NCBI RefSeq assembly: GCF_008711325.1
Contig: NZ_VXDB01000004.1
Coordinates: 186,001 to 250,000, forward strand
Direction of reading: 5' to 3'
DNA from: Roseibium sediminis
Lineage (GTDB): Bacteria > Pseudomonadota > Alphaproteobacteria > Rhizobiales > Stappiaceae
DNA: 64,000 nucleotides
Positions 54,244 through 62,754 of the stretch are shown one piece after another. The translations under genes and the position numbers were made by a program. Under the pieces are notes generated by a model. The model was not told where the DNA came from. It searched no databases and saw nothing but the letters and a program-made list of their open reading frames with translations. Each line of letters begins with the position of its first letter. Position 1 is the stretch's first letter.

Positions 54244-54912
54244 ATGTTCAAGAACGCCAAACCGATCCAAAAAGACAAGCTGCACGATCAGGTCTACGAC
54301 CGACTTTGCATGTTGCTGAGAGAAGGCGAGTTCACGCCGGGCCAAGCCGTGCCTGTTGCTCATGTGGCCGAGGCTTTTGGCGTGAGCGCCATGCCCGTCC
54401 GCGAGGCACTGACACGTCTTTTGGCCATCGGCGTTGTCGCCAATGTTTCGGGAAGATCAGTCGGGGTTCCGGCGCTTGGATATCCGGAGCTCACGGATCT
54501 GAGGAATGTGCGGCTTGAGGTTGAGACCCTTGCGGCGCGTTGGGCCGTCGAGAACCGGGATACGGCATTCATTGGCGACCTTGAAGCTTTGCTGGACCAG
54601 CTCGAAACGACAGAACGTTCGGGTGATGTGCGTGGCTATATCAAGGCCAACTACGAGTTTCACCTGAGGCTCTACCAGCAGTCCCGTTCGCCGGTGCTGA
54701 TCGACATCATCAATACCCTGTGGCTCCGCGTCAGTCCGCATCTCTACCAGCTGGAGAGGGAAGACCAGTACAAGGTCTCCAACGAGCACCATCGCAAGAT
54801 CGTCGAGGCGATCCGCAAAGGAGATGCTGAGCAAGCATCCGCCTCGCTGCGGCAGGATATCTCCGATGCCTATGATGTGCTGGTGCGGGTGCTGTTCTCC
54901 ACCGAAACCTGA
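54244..54912 (+). CDS. GntR/FCD-family transcriptional regulator (regulon 3)
   Basis: The 222-residue protein has the GntR helix-turn-helix (VYDRLCMLLREGEFTPGQAV, then AFGVSAMPVREALTRL) and an FCD domain with NYEFHLRLYQQ and SNEHHRKIVEAI. It lies between mvaA and TRAP system 4, all on the plus strand. A perfect 22-bp palindrome before the TRAP SBP gene is its likely binding site; I did not find the same palindrome before its own gene. Confidence 0.9.
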   Translation: MFKNAKPIQKDKLHDQVYDRLCMLLREGEFTPGQAVPVAHVAEAFGVSAMPVREALTRLLAIGVVANVSGRSVGVPALGYPELTDLRNVRLEVETLAARWAVENRDTAFIGDLEALLDQLETTERSGDVRGYIKANYEFHLRLYQQSRSPVLIDIINTLWLRVSPHLYQLEREDQYKVSNEHHRKIVEAIRKGDAEQASASLRQDISDAYDVLVRVLFSTET

Positions 54913-55099
54913 ACCGATATGGTTTCCCGCGGAGGCTGGTTTCAGTCGGATAGCTGAACATCTGCCCGGCATCTGCTCGGGCATCGGGAAACTGCAAGGC
55001 ATTCGCACAAATCACAAGGCGGATTGTCAATGAGTCAGCTCACGTTCCTCTCCTAATTAATTGAAAAAGAGAAGGAAATATCACTCGCTTCTATAGCTA

Positions 55100-55121
55100 T
55101 TGATTTTTGATCAAAAATCAA
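55100..55121. promoter_or_regulatory. Perfect 22-bp palindrome, candidate operator of TRAP system 4
   Basis: Arms TTGATTTTTGA and TCAAAAATCAA are exact complements with no spacer. The site is 77 nt before the GTG of the SBP gene, in an AT-rich promoter region. Confidence 0.72.
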
Positions 55122-55197
55122 ACATCAATATTGTGAGGCGGCTGACCGGATGGGTCCCATCGGATTATCCAGTTGGCTGCGGAAACGGGAGGACGAA

Positions 55198-56235
55198 GTG
55201 AAATTTTCAAGACTTGCAACGGCGATGGTGGCCGGTTCACTGGCATTTGGGGCTACAGCTGCTTACGCTGAGACACTCGATGTGCATATGAACATTCCCA
55301 AGGACCTGACATTCCTCGCGGACAGCGCGAAGCTGATGGACGAGACGCTCAGAAAAATGAGCGGAGGGGATGTTGGCCTGAAGCTCTATGGGTCGGGGGA
55401 GCTCGTTCCGGCGGGTGAAATTCTCGAGAACGTGAGCTCGGGCGCCATTCCCGCAGGCTGGAGTTTCCTTGGACAGTGGGGCGGAAAGGTTCCGGTTGCC
55501 CAGATTGGCGCGACCCCGTTCGGTGCCGGACCCGAAGCGCTGGCCGCATGGCTGCATGTCGGCGGTGGCCTGGAGATCGTCCAGAAAGGGTTCGATCCGC
55601 TAAACGTGAAAGTCCTTGCCTGTCACGTCACCAACCCTGAACCGGGCGGTTGGTTCAACAAGGAAATCAACTCCATCGAGGACTTCAACGGCCTCAAGAT
55701 GCGCATGGCTGGTGTCGGCGCGCGGGTTTTGAACGAGTTCGGTGCCTCTGCCCAGTATCTGCCGGCGAGCGAGATCTACCTTGCGCTGGAGCGTGGCCGT
55801 ATCGATGCGACCGAGTTCTCGCTGCCGATCATCGACAAGGACCTCGGCTTCAATCAGATCGCCAAATACTACTACTATCCGGGCTGGCACCAGCCTGGCA
55901 GCGTCGACGTGTTGATGATCAACATGGATGTCTGGAAAGGCATGAGCGGCGAAGTGCAGGCCATGTACGAGGCCGCGTGTCAGGTCAGCCTTGCCTGGAC
56001 CCTGCAATATGCGCCGTCCGCCCAGACGCCTCAGATCGAGGAATTCGAAGCTGGTGGAACAATCGTCAAGCGGTTCCCGGACGAGGTTCTCGCAGAACTG
56101 CGTGCTGCGACCGAGCGGGTTCTGAATTCCGAAGCCGAAAAGGATCCGCTCTACGGCGCTGCCTATAACTCGATGAAGGCCTTTGTGGCTTCATCGGGGC
56201 GTTGGACGTCTCTCCAGACCATTCCGTCCGAATAA
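55198..56235 (+). CDS. TRAP transporter solute-binding protein, TakP-like (system 4)
   Basis: A GTG start at 55198 with GGGAGG 6 nt upstream gives 345 residues and a clean signal peptide (cleavage after AAYA). Motifs such as GWFNKEINSIEDFNGLKMRM, YLALERGRIDATEFSLPIID and YYYYPGWHQPG are of the TakP/mannitol-chloroaromatic branch rather than the DctP branch of systems 1-3. Members bind 2-oxo acids, mevalonate-like hydroxy acids and others. With mvaA nearby mevalonate is one candidate ligand; this is inference. Confidence 0.9.
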   Translation: MKFSRLATAMVAGSLAFGATAAYAETLDVHMNIPKDLTFLADSAKLMDETLRKMSGGDVGLKLYGSGELVPAGEILENVSSGAIPAGWSFLGQWGGKVPVAQIGATPFGAGPEALAAWLHVGGGLEIVQKGFDPLNVKVLACHVTNPEPGGWFNKEINSIEDFNGLKMRMAGVGARVLNEFGASAQYLPASEIYLALERGRIDATEFSLPIIDKDLGFNQIAKYYYYPGWHQPGSVDVLMINMDVWKGMSGEVQAMYEAACQVSLAWTLQYAPSAQTPQIEEFEAGGTIVKRFPDEVLAELRAATERVLNSEAEKDPLYGAAYNSMKAFVASSGRWTSLQTIPSE

Positions 56236-56253
56236 CCGGTCGGGGCTCGAAAC

Positions 56254-56844
56254 ATGGACACGCAACAAAGTGTTCCTGATCGCGCCAATGGCTTCATCCA
56301 CACGGTCCTTCACTGGATCGTGTGGATAGGTCAGGCGGCGGCATGGCTCATCATGCCGATCCTGTTGTTGGTCCTTGCAAGCGTCGTGCTTTCAGCGGCC
56401 AAGATCGGAACGATCGCCCGCTGGGATACGGATATTTTCCTCTTCGGGTCCAAGCTGACCCTTGCCAGTCTTGGCGACCTTCAGTGGCACCTGTTTGGCA
56501 TCATGCTGATGTTGACGATGGCCGGGGCCCTTGTCAGCGACTCTCACGTGCGAGTCGACTTCCTGCGCCAGCATATGAGCGAAAGAACAAAGGACATCGT
56601 GGACCTGATTGGCCACCTCGTTTTTCTTCTTCCCCTGTGCGCCATCGTGGTCCTTCACAGCACCGACTTCGCGTTTCGCTCCTTCTCGATAGGAGAGGGG
56701 TCGGATTATGACGGAATGTATGACCGGTTCGTCCTGAAGGCCTTCATGCCGATCGGCTTTGGCCTGCTCTTCCTTGCTGGAACCGGCTTGAGCATCCTCA
56801 AACTTCGGGCTCTCTTTTCACGGAAAGGCCGGACGGATGATTGA
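56254..56844 (+). CDS. TRAP transporter small permease (system 4)
   Basis: The 196-residue protein has four predicted membrane helices and the block LASLGDLQWHLFGIMLMLTM that marks the small permease of TakP-type systems. GALVSDSHVRVDFLRQHM is also family-typical. It overlaps the large permease by 8 nt. Confidence 0.9.
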   Translation: MDTQQSVPDRANGFIHTVLHWIVWIGQAAAWLIMPILLLVLASVVLSAAKIGTIARWDTDIFLFGSKLTLASLGDLQWHLFGIMLMLTMAGALVSDSHVRVDFLRQHMSERTKDIVDLIGHLVFLLPLCAIVVLHSTDFAFRSFSIGEGSDYDGMYDRFVLKAFMPIGFGLLFLAGTGLSILKLRALFSRKGRTDD

Positions 56845-58180
56845 ACACATCATACCCCTGGCAATGGTTCTTTGCCTGCTTGGTGCAATCTTCAGCGGCT
56901 ATCCGGTCACCTTCGTTCTCGGCGGTATCGGCATCATCTTCGCCATTATCGGGGGCTTGCCCTTTGCCTTCCTGAAGATCGGTGTTTCGCGCATTTATGC
57001 CGGCGTGATCGAAAACTGGCTGCTTCTGGCGGTTCCGCTTTTTGTTTTCATGGGATCGATGCTGGACAAGTCAGGGCTGGCGCAGAATCTGCTCTATTCC
57101 CTAGAGCGTGCACTTGGCCGCAAGCGCGGCGGTCTTGCGATCTCCGTCGCGGTACTCGGGATCATCATGGCGGCCAGCACCGGCATTGTCGGCGCCTCGG
57201 TTGTCATGTTGAGCACGCTGGCCCTGCCGATCATGCTGCGCGAGAAGTACCGGCCCGAACTGGCCGTTGGCACCATTGCGGCCTCCGGAACGCTCGGCAT
57301 TCTCATTCCGCCGTCCATCATGCTGGTGCTGGTGGGAGACATCCTGCAGATCTCGGTCGGAGAACTGTTCCTTGGCGCGATCATTCCCGGTCTTCTGCTG
57401 GGCGGTCTCTATATCGCCTATATCATCTTTGTCGCTCTAACCAAGCCACATCACACCCCTGTGTCGACCAGCCAGTCAAGCGAGGGATCGCTGTTTCTGG
57501 CGTTGATGAAGGATCTGGTTGCACCTTTGCTTTTGATCCTGACAGTTCTCGGGTCAATCGCCACAGGCACCGCTACCCCAACCGAAGCGGCAGGCCTTGG
57601 TGCGATCTGTGCAATGATCCTTGCAGCGCTCAACGGCAAGCTTTCGCGGAAGACCTTGTCCGACTGCGTCCGGGAGACGGGGAGCACATCGGCGATGATC
57701 CTCGGTGTTCTGATCGGCGCGACCATCTTCGGCATGGTTTTCAAGGGGCTCAAGGGCGACCGGATGATCGAGAATGCCATCCTGCATTTTGATCTTGGCG
57801 CCTATGGCACACTCGGTATCCTGCTTCTCCTTATCTTCGTCATGGGGTTCTTTCTGGAATGGGTCGAGATCAGCTTCATTGTGCTGCCTCTCTTCGCTCC
57901 GATCGTAGCTGCGCTCGATTTCGGGCTCGGGCTCTCTCAGCAGCAACAGCTGCTCTGGTTCGCCATGCTGGTGGCGGTCAATCTGCAAACAAGCTTCCTC
58001 ACGCCGCCCTTTGGGTACTCCCTGTTCTACATCAAGGGTGTTGCGCCGCCGGAAATCACCATCCGCACCATCTATCGTGGCATCATCCCGTTTGTCGGTC
58101 TTCAGCTTGCAGGACTTCTCATGCTGGTTATCTGGCCCGGTCTGGTCCTGTGGGTGCCGAATGCAGTCTTTGGAAATTAG
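56837..58180 (+). CDS. TRAP transporter large permease (system 4)
   Basis: The 447-residue polytopic protein has ASGTLGILIPPSIMLVLVGD and TGTATPTEAAGLGAICAM, as in DctM proteins. FFLEWVEISFIVLPLFAPI and NLQTSFLTPPFGYSLFYIKG mark the mannitol/chloroaromatic subgroup. The SDR gene starts 10 nt downstream, so import and catabolism are one operon. Confidence 0.93.
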   Translation: MIEHIIPLAMVLCLLGAIFSGYPVTFVLGGIGIIFAIIGGLPFAFLKIGVSRIYAGVIENWLLLAVPLFVFMGSMLDKSGLAQNLLYSLERALGRKRGGLAISVAVLGIIMAASTGIVGASVVMLSTLALPIMLREKYRPELAVGTIAASGTLGILIPPSIMLVLVGDILQISVGELFLGAIIPGLLLGGLYIAYIIFVALTKPHHTPVSTSQSSEGSLFLALMKDLVAPLLLILTVLGSIATGTATPTEAAGLGAICAMILAALNGKLSRKTLSDCVRETGSTSAMILGVLIGATIFGMVFKGLKGDRMIENAILHFDLGAYGTLGILLLLIFVMGFFLEWVEISFIVLPLFAPIVAALDFGLGLSQQQQLLWFAMLVAVNLQTSFLTPPFGYSLFYIKGVAPPEITIRTIYRGIIPFVGLQLAGLLMLVIWPGLVLWVPNAVFGN

Positions 58181-58190
58181 GTGAAACATA

Positions 58191-59009
58191 ATGAGTGCTC
58201 ACTCTCACGAGGCTACCCCGGACCAAACATCCTTGCGCTTGCCTGGGCTGAAGAACAAACGGGTCGCGATCACGGCTGGCGCAGGGGGGATCGGCTACGC
58301 GATTGCAAAGGCACTGCATGAGCAGGGCGCACGGATCGCCATCTGCGATGTGGACCAACATGCTCTTGATGACACCAGCCGCCAGTTGGGAAACTGTCTC
58401 GCAATCAAGGCTGATGTGTCGGACGAGGGGGCCGTTGATGCGTTCTTCGATGCAGTTCAGGAGCAATTTCGCGGCCTTGACGCACTGATCAACAATGCCG
58501 GGATTGCAGGCCCGACAGGTGGCGTTGAAACCATTTCACCGTCGGATTGGCAGCGGTGCGTCGATATTTGCCTGACCGGCCAGTTTCTTTGTGCCCGCCG
58601 CGCGGTTCCGCTGATGAAGACCAGTGGAGGCGGGGCCATGGTCAATATGTCTTCTGCTGCCGGAAAACACGGCTATGCGTATCGAACACCATATTCGGCG
58701 GCCAAGTTCGGCGTCATCGGCTTCACCCAGAGCCTTGCCAAGGAACTCGGGCCGGACAACATCCGGGTGAATGCCATTTTGCCGGGCATCGTCGAGGGCC
58801 CCCGGATCGAGGGCGTGATCCGAGATCGAGCGACCGTGACGGGTGTCAGCTATGAGGAAATGAAAGACCAGTATCTGAACCGGATTTCGCTGCGCCGAAT
58901 GGTGACGGCAGAAGAGGTGGCGTCGACCGTTGCCTTCCTGATTTCGGATGCAGGTGAGAACATTTCCGGCCAATCTCTTTGTGTCGATGGCAACGTTGAA
59001 GTGCTTTGA
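58191..59009 (+). CDS. Short-chain dehydrogenase/reductase (regulon 3 operon)
   Basis: The 272-residue SDR has the cofactor motif TAGAGGIGYAIAKALHEQ, NNAG at about residue 103, Ser in VNMSSAAGKHGY and the catalytic YSAAKFG. It likely oxidises a secondary alcohol of the imported hydroxy acid. It lies between the TRAP permease and the BKACE gene. Confidence 0.9.
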   Translation: MSAHSHEATPDQTSLRLPGLKNKRVAITAGAGGIGYAIAKALHEQGARIAICDVDQHALDDTSRQLGNCLAIKADVSDEGAVDAFFDAVQEQFRGLDALINNAGIAGPTGGVETISPSDWQRCVDICLTGQFLCARRAVPLMKTSGGGAMVNMSSAAGKHGYAYRTPYSAAKFGVIGFTQSLAKELGPDNIRVNAILPGIVEGPRIEGVIRDRATVTGVSYEEMKDQYLNRISLRRMVTAEEVASTVAFLISDAGENISGQSLCVDGNVEVL

Positions 59010-59025
59010 TCTCGGATAGAAACAC

Positions 59026-59970
59026 ATGACAAAATCAAACGAACTTACCGGCAAGGTCATCATCACCTGCGCCATAACAGGCGCCATCCACACGCCCTCC
59101 ATGTCGCCTTATCTACCGGTAACGCCGGACGAGATCGTCAGCGAAGCGCTGGCTGCGGCGGAAGCGGGTGCTGCGGTCCTCCATCTCCATGCAAGAAATC
59201 CCGAAGATGGGCGGCCTGACCAGACACCGGAAGGCTTTGCGCCGTTTCTGCCAAGGGTGAAACAGGGGACGAACGCAGTCGTGAACATCACCACCGGCGG
59301 CAGCCCCTATATGAGTGTGAAGGAACGCGCCGCTCCGGCTGCCAAATTTCAGCCGGAACTTGCCTCGCTCAACATGGGATCGATGAATTTCGGTCTGTAT
59401 CCGATGCTCAACCGCTTCAAGGAATTCAGGCATGAGTGGGAGCGGGAACATCTGGAAGGGTCCCGGGATCTTGTATTCCGCAACTCGTTCAAGGACATCG
59501 AGTATGTGCTGGACACCTGCTACGGGAATGGAACTCGTTTCGAGTTTGAATGCTACGACATTTCCCATCTCTACAATCTGGCACATTTCGCGGATCGCGG
59601 GCTGGTAAAGGCACCGTTCTTTGTCCAGTCGGTGTTCGGGCTTCTTGGCGGGATCGGCCCGCATCATGAAGACGTCATGCACATGAAGCGAACGGCAGAC
59701 CGGCTGTTTGGTTCCGACTACCGATGGTCGGTTCTGGGGGCAGGGGCAAACCAGTTCCGGATTGCGGCGCAGGCAATCACACTTGGCGGCAATGTCCGGG
59801 TCGGACTGGAAGACAGCTTGTGGGCCGGCAAGGGCGAATTGGCGAAATCAAATGCGGTTCAGGTGACCAAGGTGAAAAACCTGATCGAGGGGCTCGGCCT
59901 TCAGGTCGCAACACCGGATGAAGCGCGCCAGATCCTTGCCCTCAAGGGCGGTGATCAGGTCGCTTTCTGA
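59026..59970 (+). CDS. Beta-keto acid cleavage enzyme (BKACE, DUF849), second copy
   Basis: The 314-residue protein carries HLHAR (His53, His55) and LEDSLWAGKGELAKSN, the zinc site and the longer C-terminal loop of the dehydrocarnitine-type BKACE branch, distinct from the shorter copy in the pca operon. It transfers an acyl group from a beta-keto acid to CoA at the expense of acetyl-CoA, releasing acetoacetate. Its neighbours suggest the beta-keto acid is made by the SDR or by the downstream 3-hydroxyacid dehydrogenase. Confidence 0.9.
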   Translation: MTKSNELTGKVIITCAITGAIHTPSMSPYLPVTPDEIVSEALAAAEAGAAVLHLHARNPEDGRPDQTPEGFAPFLPRVKQGTNAVVNITTGGSPYMSVKERAAPAAKFQPELASLNMGSMNFGLYPMLNRFKEFRHEWEREHLEGSRDLVFRNSFKDIEYVLDTCYGNGTRFEFECYDISHLYNLAHFADRGLVKAPFFVQSVFGLLGGIGPHHEDVMHMKRTADRLFGSDYRWSVLGAGANQFRIAAQAITLGGNVRVGLEDSLWAGKGELAKSNAVQVTKVKNLIEGLGLQVATPDEARQILALKGGDQVAF

Positions 59971-60012
59971 TATTGTGAGAGCTGTAAAAACGCCAGAATA
60001 CGGAACAGGATC

Positions 60013-60954
60013 ATGGAAAAGGTTGCGGTCGTCGGGGCCGGTTTGATCGGGCAGGGCTGGGCAGCAGTTTTTGCTCAGGCCGGGTATCAGGTCGCGCTGC
60101 ACGATGTGTCTGAAAAGGCCCTCGAACTGGCCTTGAGCGCCATGCAAACCCGCATCGGCGACATGGCAGACTACGATCTGATCGACCGTGCTGAAACAGA
60201 AACGGTATTGAGCCGGATAACCGCATCTCCAAGCCTTGAGGGCGCGCTGGACGGGGCGATCTATGTTCAGGAAAACGGGCCGGAAAATGTTGATATCAAA
60301 CGTGAGCTGACAACGCGGATCGATGCCATTGCAGTGCCGGGAGTACCCATCTGCAGTTCCACCTCCGGCATTTCCGCCTCGCGCTATTGCGAGCACATTG
60401 CGGGCAGGAACCGCTGTCTGGTCGCTCATCCGATCAATCCGCCACATCTCATTCCCGCCGTCGAAATCGTGCCAACGCCATGGACGGCGGACGAAGTCGT
60501 TGCACGTGTCAGGGACTTGTTGATCCGCTGCAAGCGCCAAACCATTACGTTGACGGAAGAAATCGACGGCTTTGTCGTGAACCGCCTGCAGGGAGCTTTG
60601 CTGGAAGAGGCCTTCAAGCTGGTGGGAAGCGGCATTGTTTCAGCGGAAGATCTCGACAAGGCCATCTGCGACGGTCTCGGCCTGCGATGGTCCTTCATGG
60701 GGCCGATGCAGACCATCCATCTCAATGCCCCCGGCGGTGTCGCGCAATATGTCGAGCGCTATGGCGCGATGTATCGTGGCTTCGGTGTCGGTCCGCTGGA
60801 GGCGGCCGACTGGACGAAGGTTGTCGATGGCGGACTGGCCCGTGACCTTGAGCAAAAGACACCGATTAAAAACATCGCGCAAGCACAAGTCGAGCGCGAC
60901 AGAACACTGATGGCACTCCTGCGCCACAAGGCCGGAACCAAAAAGCTTGTCTAA
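60013..60954 (+). CDS. 3-hydroxyacid/3-hydroxyacyl-CoA dehydrogenase, lambda-crystallin-like
   Basis: The 313-residue enzyme has the Rossmann motif VVGAGLIGQGWAAVFAQAG and the catalytic block CLVAHPINPPHLIPAVEIVP, which is close to L-gulonate 3-dehydrogenase and carnitine 3-dehydrogenase rather than to fatty-acid FadB. It would oxidise a free 3-hydroxy acid to the 3-keto acid that BKACE needs. It lacks the fused thioesterase of some carnitine dehydrogenases. It is 42 nt after the BKACE gene and is the last gene of the operon. Confidence 0.88.
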   Translation: MEKVAVVGAGLIGQGWAAVFAQAGYQVALHDVSEKALELALSAMQTRIGDMADYDLIDRAETETVLSRITASPSLEGALDGAIYVQENGPENVDIKRELTTRIDAIAVPGVPICSSTSGISASRYCEHIAGRNRCLVAHPINPPHLIPAVEIVPTPWTADEVVARVRDLLIRCKRQTITLTEEIDGFVVNRLQGALLEEAFKLVGSGIVSAEDLDKAICDGLGLRWSFMGPMQTIHLNAPGGVAQYVERYGAMYRGFGVGPLEAADWTKVVDGGLARDLEQKTPIKNIAQAQVERDRTLMALLRHKAGTKKLV

Positions 60955-60984
60955 TGATTTCCCTGCTTTGTCGTGAGATAAAGA

Positions 60985-61270
60985 AGCGCCGGAGAGGCTG
61001 GCCATCTTTGCCCGAGTGGGTGTGGGATATCCGGTGCTCAAGTGCCCCCATTGGCCAATTGTGGAAGATCTCGATGTATCCGAAGAGGGCCGCGCGCGCT
61101 TCTCTGTGGGTTCTGAACCGGGGCGGTGAACCATCTCGGTCTTGAGTGCCCCGAAGAAGTTCTCCATCGGGGCGTTGTCGAGACAGGTTCCCTTTCGCTC
61201 ATCGATGCGACCATCCCGTGCAGATTGAGCAGTTTCTGATAATCGCCAGAAGCGTATTGGGCTGATTCAA
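60985..61270 (-). pseudogene. IS3-family transposase orfB remnant (C-terminal part)
   Basis: Read on the minus strand in shifting frames: QYASGDYQKLLNLHG, then CLDNAPMENFFGALKTEMVH, then a degraded STGYPTPTRA end. These are the conserved C-terminal blocks of IS3-family integrase-type transposases. At least one frameshift lies before CLDNAP and others follow. It starts about 30 nt after the 3-hydroxyacid dehydrogenase gene. Confidence 0.8.
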
Positions 61271-61387
61271 TCGACCAGTCGCAACACGCCCACCCTGGGA
61301 GGTGTTGTTGGTTGCAGGAAGACGGAAATCAGAACGCCCTACACAGAATAGTTGTGTCAACTCGGCAAGCTGCAGCTTTGCATGAGA

Positions 61388-61486
61388 GCATTTCCAGGCG
61401 AAGTGGATATCGGTTCACCGTCCGGAAATGCGCCAAATCAGATACTTGGAGCACGTCGAGTGATTCAATGAATGCGAGACGTGCTC
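61388..61486. repeat. RIME-like intergenic repeat (two palindromes)
   Basis: The first palindrome is GCATTTCC...GGAAATGC (61388-61431), with GGTTCACCGTCCGG inside. The second is GAGCACGTC...GACGTGCTC (61449-61486). Paired palindromes with these sequences resemble the RIME-type mosaic repeats of Rhizobiales. It lies between the two IS3 fragments, suggesting insertion into or next to a decaying element. Confidence 0.65.
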
Positions 61487-61522
61487 TAAACCAAAGCCGC
61501 AGCAGAACTCGCAGCCAGCTGG

Positions 61523-61666
61523 TCAAGGTGCCAGCTGTTCAGCTGACCGCTCGCACGTGGCAGGCTCAAACGCAAGGCTGGCATATGTGACCCGCCCTTG
61601 GACAAATGGAGCCACCGCCTGTTCCTTATATTCAGGTGTGAACCGTCGTCTCGATTGCTTCGTCAT
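61523..61666 (-). pseudogene. IS3-family orfA remnant (N-terminal 47 codons)
   Basis: The minus strand encodes MTKQSRRRFTPEYKEQAV then TYASLAFEP, the helix-turn-helix start of IS3 orfA proteins, and stops after 47 codons. The rest of orfA and the start of orfB are missing. With the orfB end at 60985-61270 it marks a single element with an internal deletion. Confidence 0.78.
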
Positions 61667-61768
61667 AAGCATCTCCCGTACCAAAGGTCATTTTAACTTC
61701 TAGTCCGGGATCACGGAGCAAGGTTACACGTTTAATAGGTCAGAAGGCGGCCCCGCGTTGTGACACTT

Positions 61769-62149
61769 TCAGGCCTGACGGGCCTTTCGGTTTGCGTAGC
61801 GCCGGTCGCGTTCTGCTTTACGAGCTGCCTCGTCGTGCAGGACACGTTCGATACGGTTCTTGTCAGCCAGCTCGCGCGCGTCGATTTCAGCCCTGGCTGC
61901 GGCAGCCGCAGCGGCATCTCGTGCAGCTGCTTCCGCGGCAATGCGATTTTGTTCATCAAGCTTCGCCTGCGCGCGCTCGGAGCGGCGCTTGTCGCGAGCT
62001 TCTGCAATCAAACGTCGCTCTGTCTGTCTGGCTTCTCGGTTCGGTTCGGCAGCTTGCTTTGCGGTTCGAAAGGCTTCAACAAGAGCCGCTTTGGCGTCCA
62101 TCGCAGCACTGCGGCGGTCGGAGTGTTCGTTGTTTCTAGTATTCTTCAA
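61769..62149 (-). CDS. DUF6481 family protein
   Basis: The 126-residue product starts at TTG with GGAA about 8 nt upstream; an in-frame stop excludes a longer N-terminus. NNEHSDRRSAAMDAKAALVE then AF at the start and a long Ala/Arg/Glu-rich helix to RKARQA match DUF6481. Proteins of this family are often encoded beside cspA in alphaproteobacteria. The sequence predicts one long coiled coil. No function is known. Confidence 0.82.
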   Translation of the reverse strand: MKNTRNNEHSDRRSAAMDAKAALVEAFRTAKQAAEPNREARQTERRLIAEARDKRRSERAQAKLDEQNRIAAEAAARDAAAAAAARAEIDARELADKNRIERVLHDEAARKAERDRRYANRKARQA

Positions 62150-62185
62150 ATCTCAATTCCATTTGACGGGTTACGCTGAGCGATT

Positions 62186-62410
62186 TCAGGACTTTCGTGC
62201 GCGTTTCGAAGTAAGCTTGGTTGCTGAGGTCACGCTGTCTTGCAGTTCCTTGGCAAGCCGAGCCGCTCGCAGCCTTTCGGTCTTTTCGTCGCGGGCGATT
62301 ACGATCGAGTTCAGGTCTTCAATTGCTCGTTGGCGTTCTAAGAGCTGCGACTGGGCTTTACTAAAAGCGGCCTCGGCCTGCAGGCGAAGTTTGTTGTATT
62401 TTTCGGTCAT
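62186..62410 (-). CDS. Small charged hypothetical protein
   Basis: The 74-residue protein (MTEKYNKLRLQAEAAFSKAQ and on) is almost entirely helical and charged, with a lysine/arginine-rich C-terminus (SKRARKS). It lies between cspA and DUF6481 on the same strand. I do not recognise the family. Its position suggests a role with the cold-shock locus. Confidence 0.7.
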   Translation of the reverse strand: MTEKYNKLRLQAEAAFSKAQSQLLERQRAIEDLNSIVIARDEKTERLRAARLAKELQDSVTSATKLTSKRARKS

Positions 62411-62429
62411 GGTTTTCCTCGTAGAGACC

Positions 62430-62443
62430 GCTCACCGGTGAGC
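62430..62443. repeat. 14-bp perfect palindrome upstream of the small protein
   Basis: GCTCACCGGTGAGC lies about 20 nt before the small-protein ATG and just downstream of the cspA terminator. Possibly an operator. Confidence 0.45.
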
Positions 62444-62449
62444 AGCAAC

Positions 62450-62476
62450 AAAAAAGGCCAGGCAACTTGCCTGACC
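62450..62476 (-). terminator. Intrinsic terminator of cspA
   Basis: On the minus strand GGTCAGGCAA and TTGCCTGGCC pair with one mismatch and are followed by TTTTTTG. Confidence 0.85.
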
Positions 62477-62544
62477 TTGCTTGGTCTCATGCTTTCGACA
62501 ATGCCAGTATTTTGGTGGTCAATGGAAAGCAGGCTCCGGATCTA

Positions 62545-62754
62545 TCAGGCGGCCTGAAGATTGCAGGCGGACATTTTGCCCGACTTGGTGTCGCGCTCCA
62601 TGTCGTAGCCGATCTTCTGGCCTTCAACGATTTCGTGCATGCCAGCACGTTCGACAGCGGTGATATGGACGAATGCGTCCGGGCCGCCATTGTCAGGTTG
62701 GATGAAGCCGAAGCCCTTGGTGGAATTGAACCATTTTACTGTGCCAGTGGTCAT
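62545..62754 (-). CDS. cspA: Cold shock protein
   Basis: The 69-residue protein begins MTTGTVKWFNSTKGFGFIQP, with both RNP motifs (KGFGFI and DAFVHI) of the cold-shock domain. The start at 62754 has AAAGGG 6 nt upstream; an ATG five codons earlier lacks a ribosome-binding site. It binds single-stranded RNA and acts as an RNA chaperone. A promoter about 140 nt upstream gives the long leader typical of cold-shock genes. Confidence 0.94.
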   Translation of the reverse strand: MTTGTVKWFNSTKGFGFIQPDNGGPDAFVHITAVERAGMHEIVEGQKIGYDMERDTKSGKMSACNLQAA

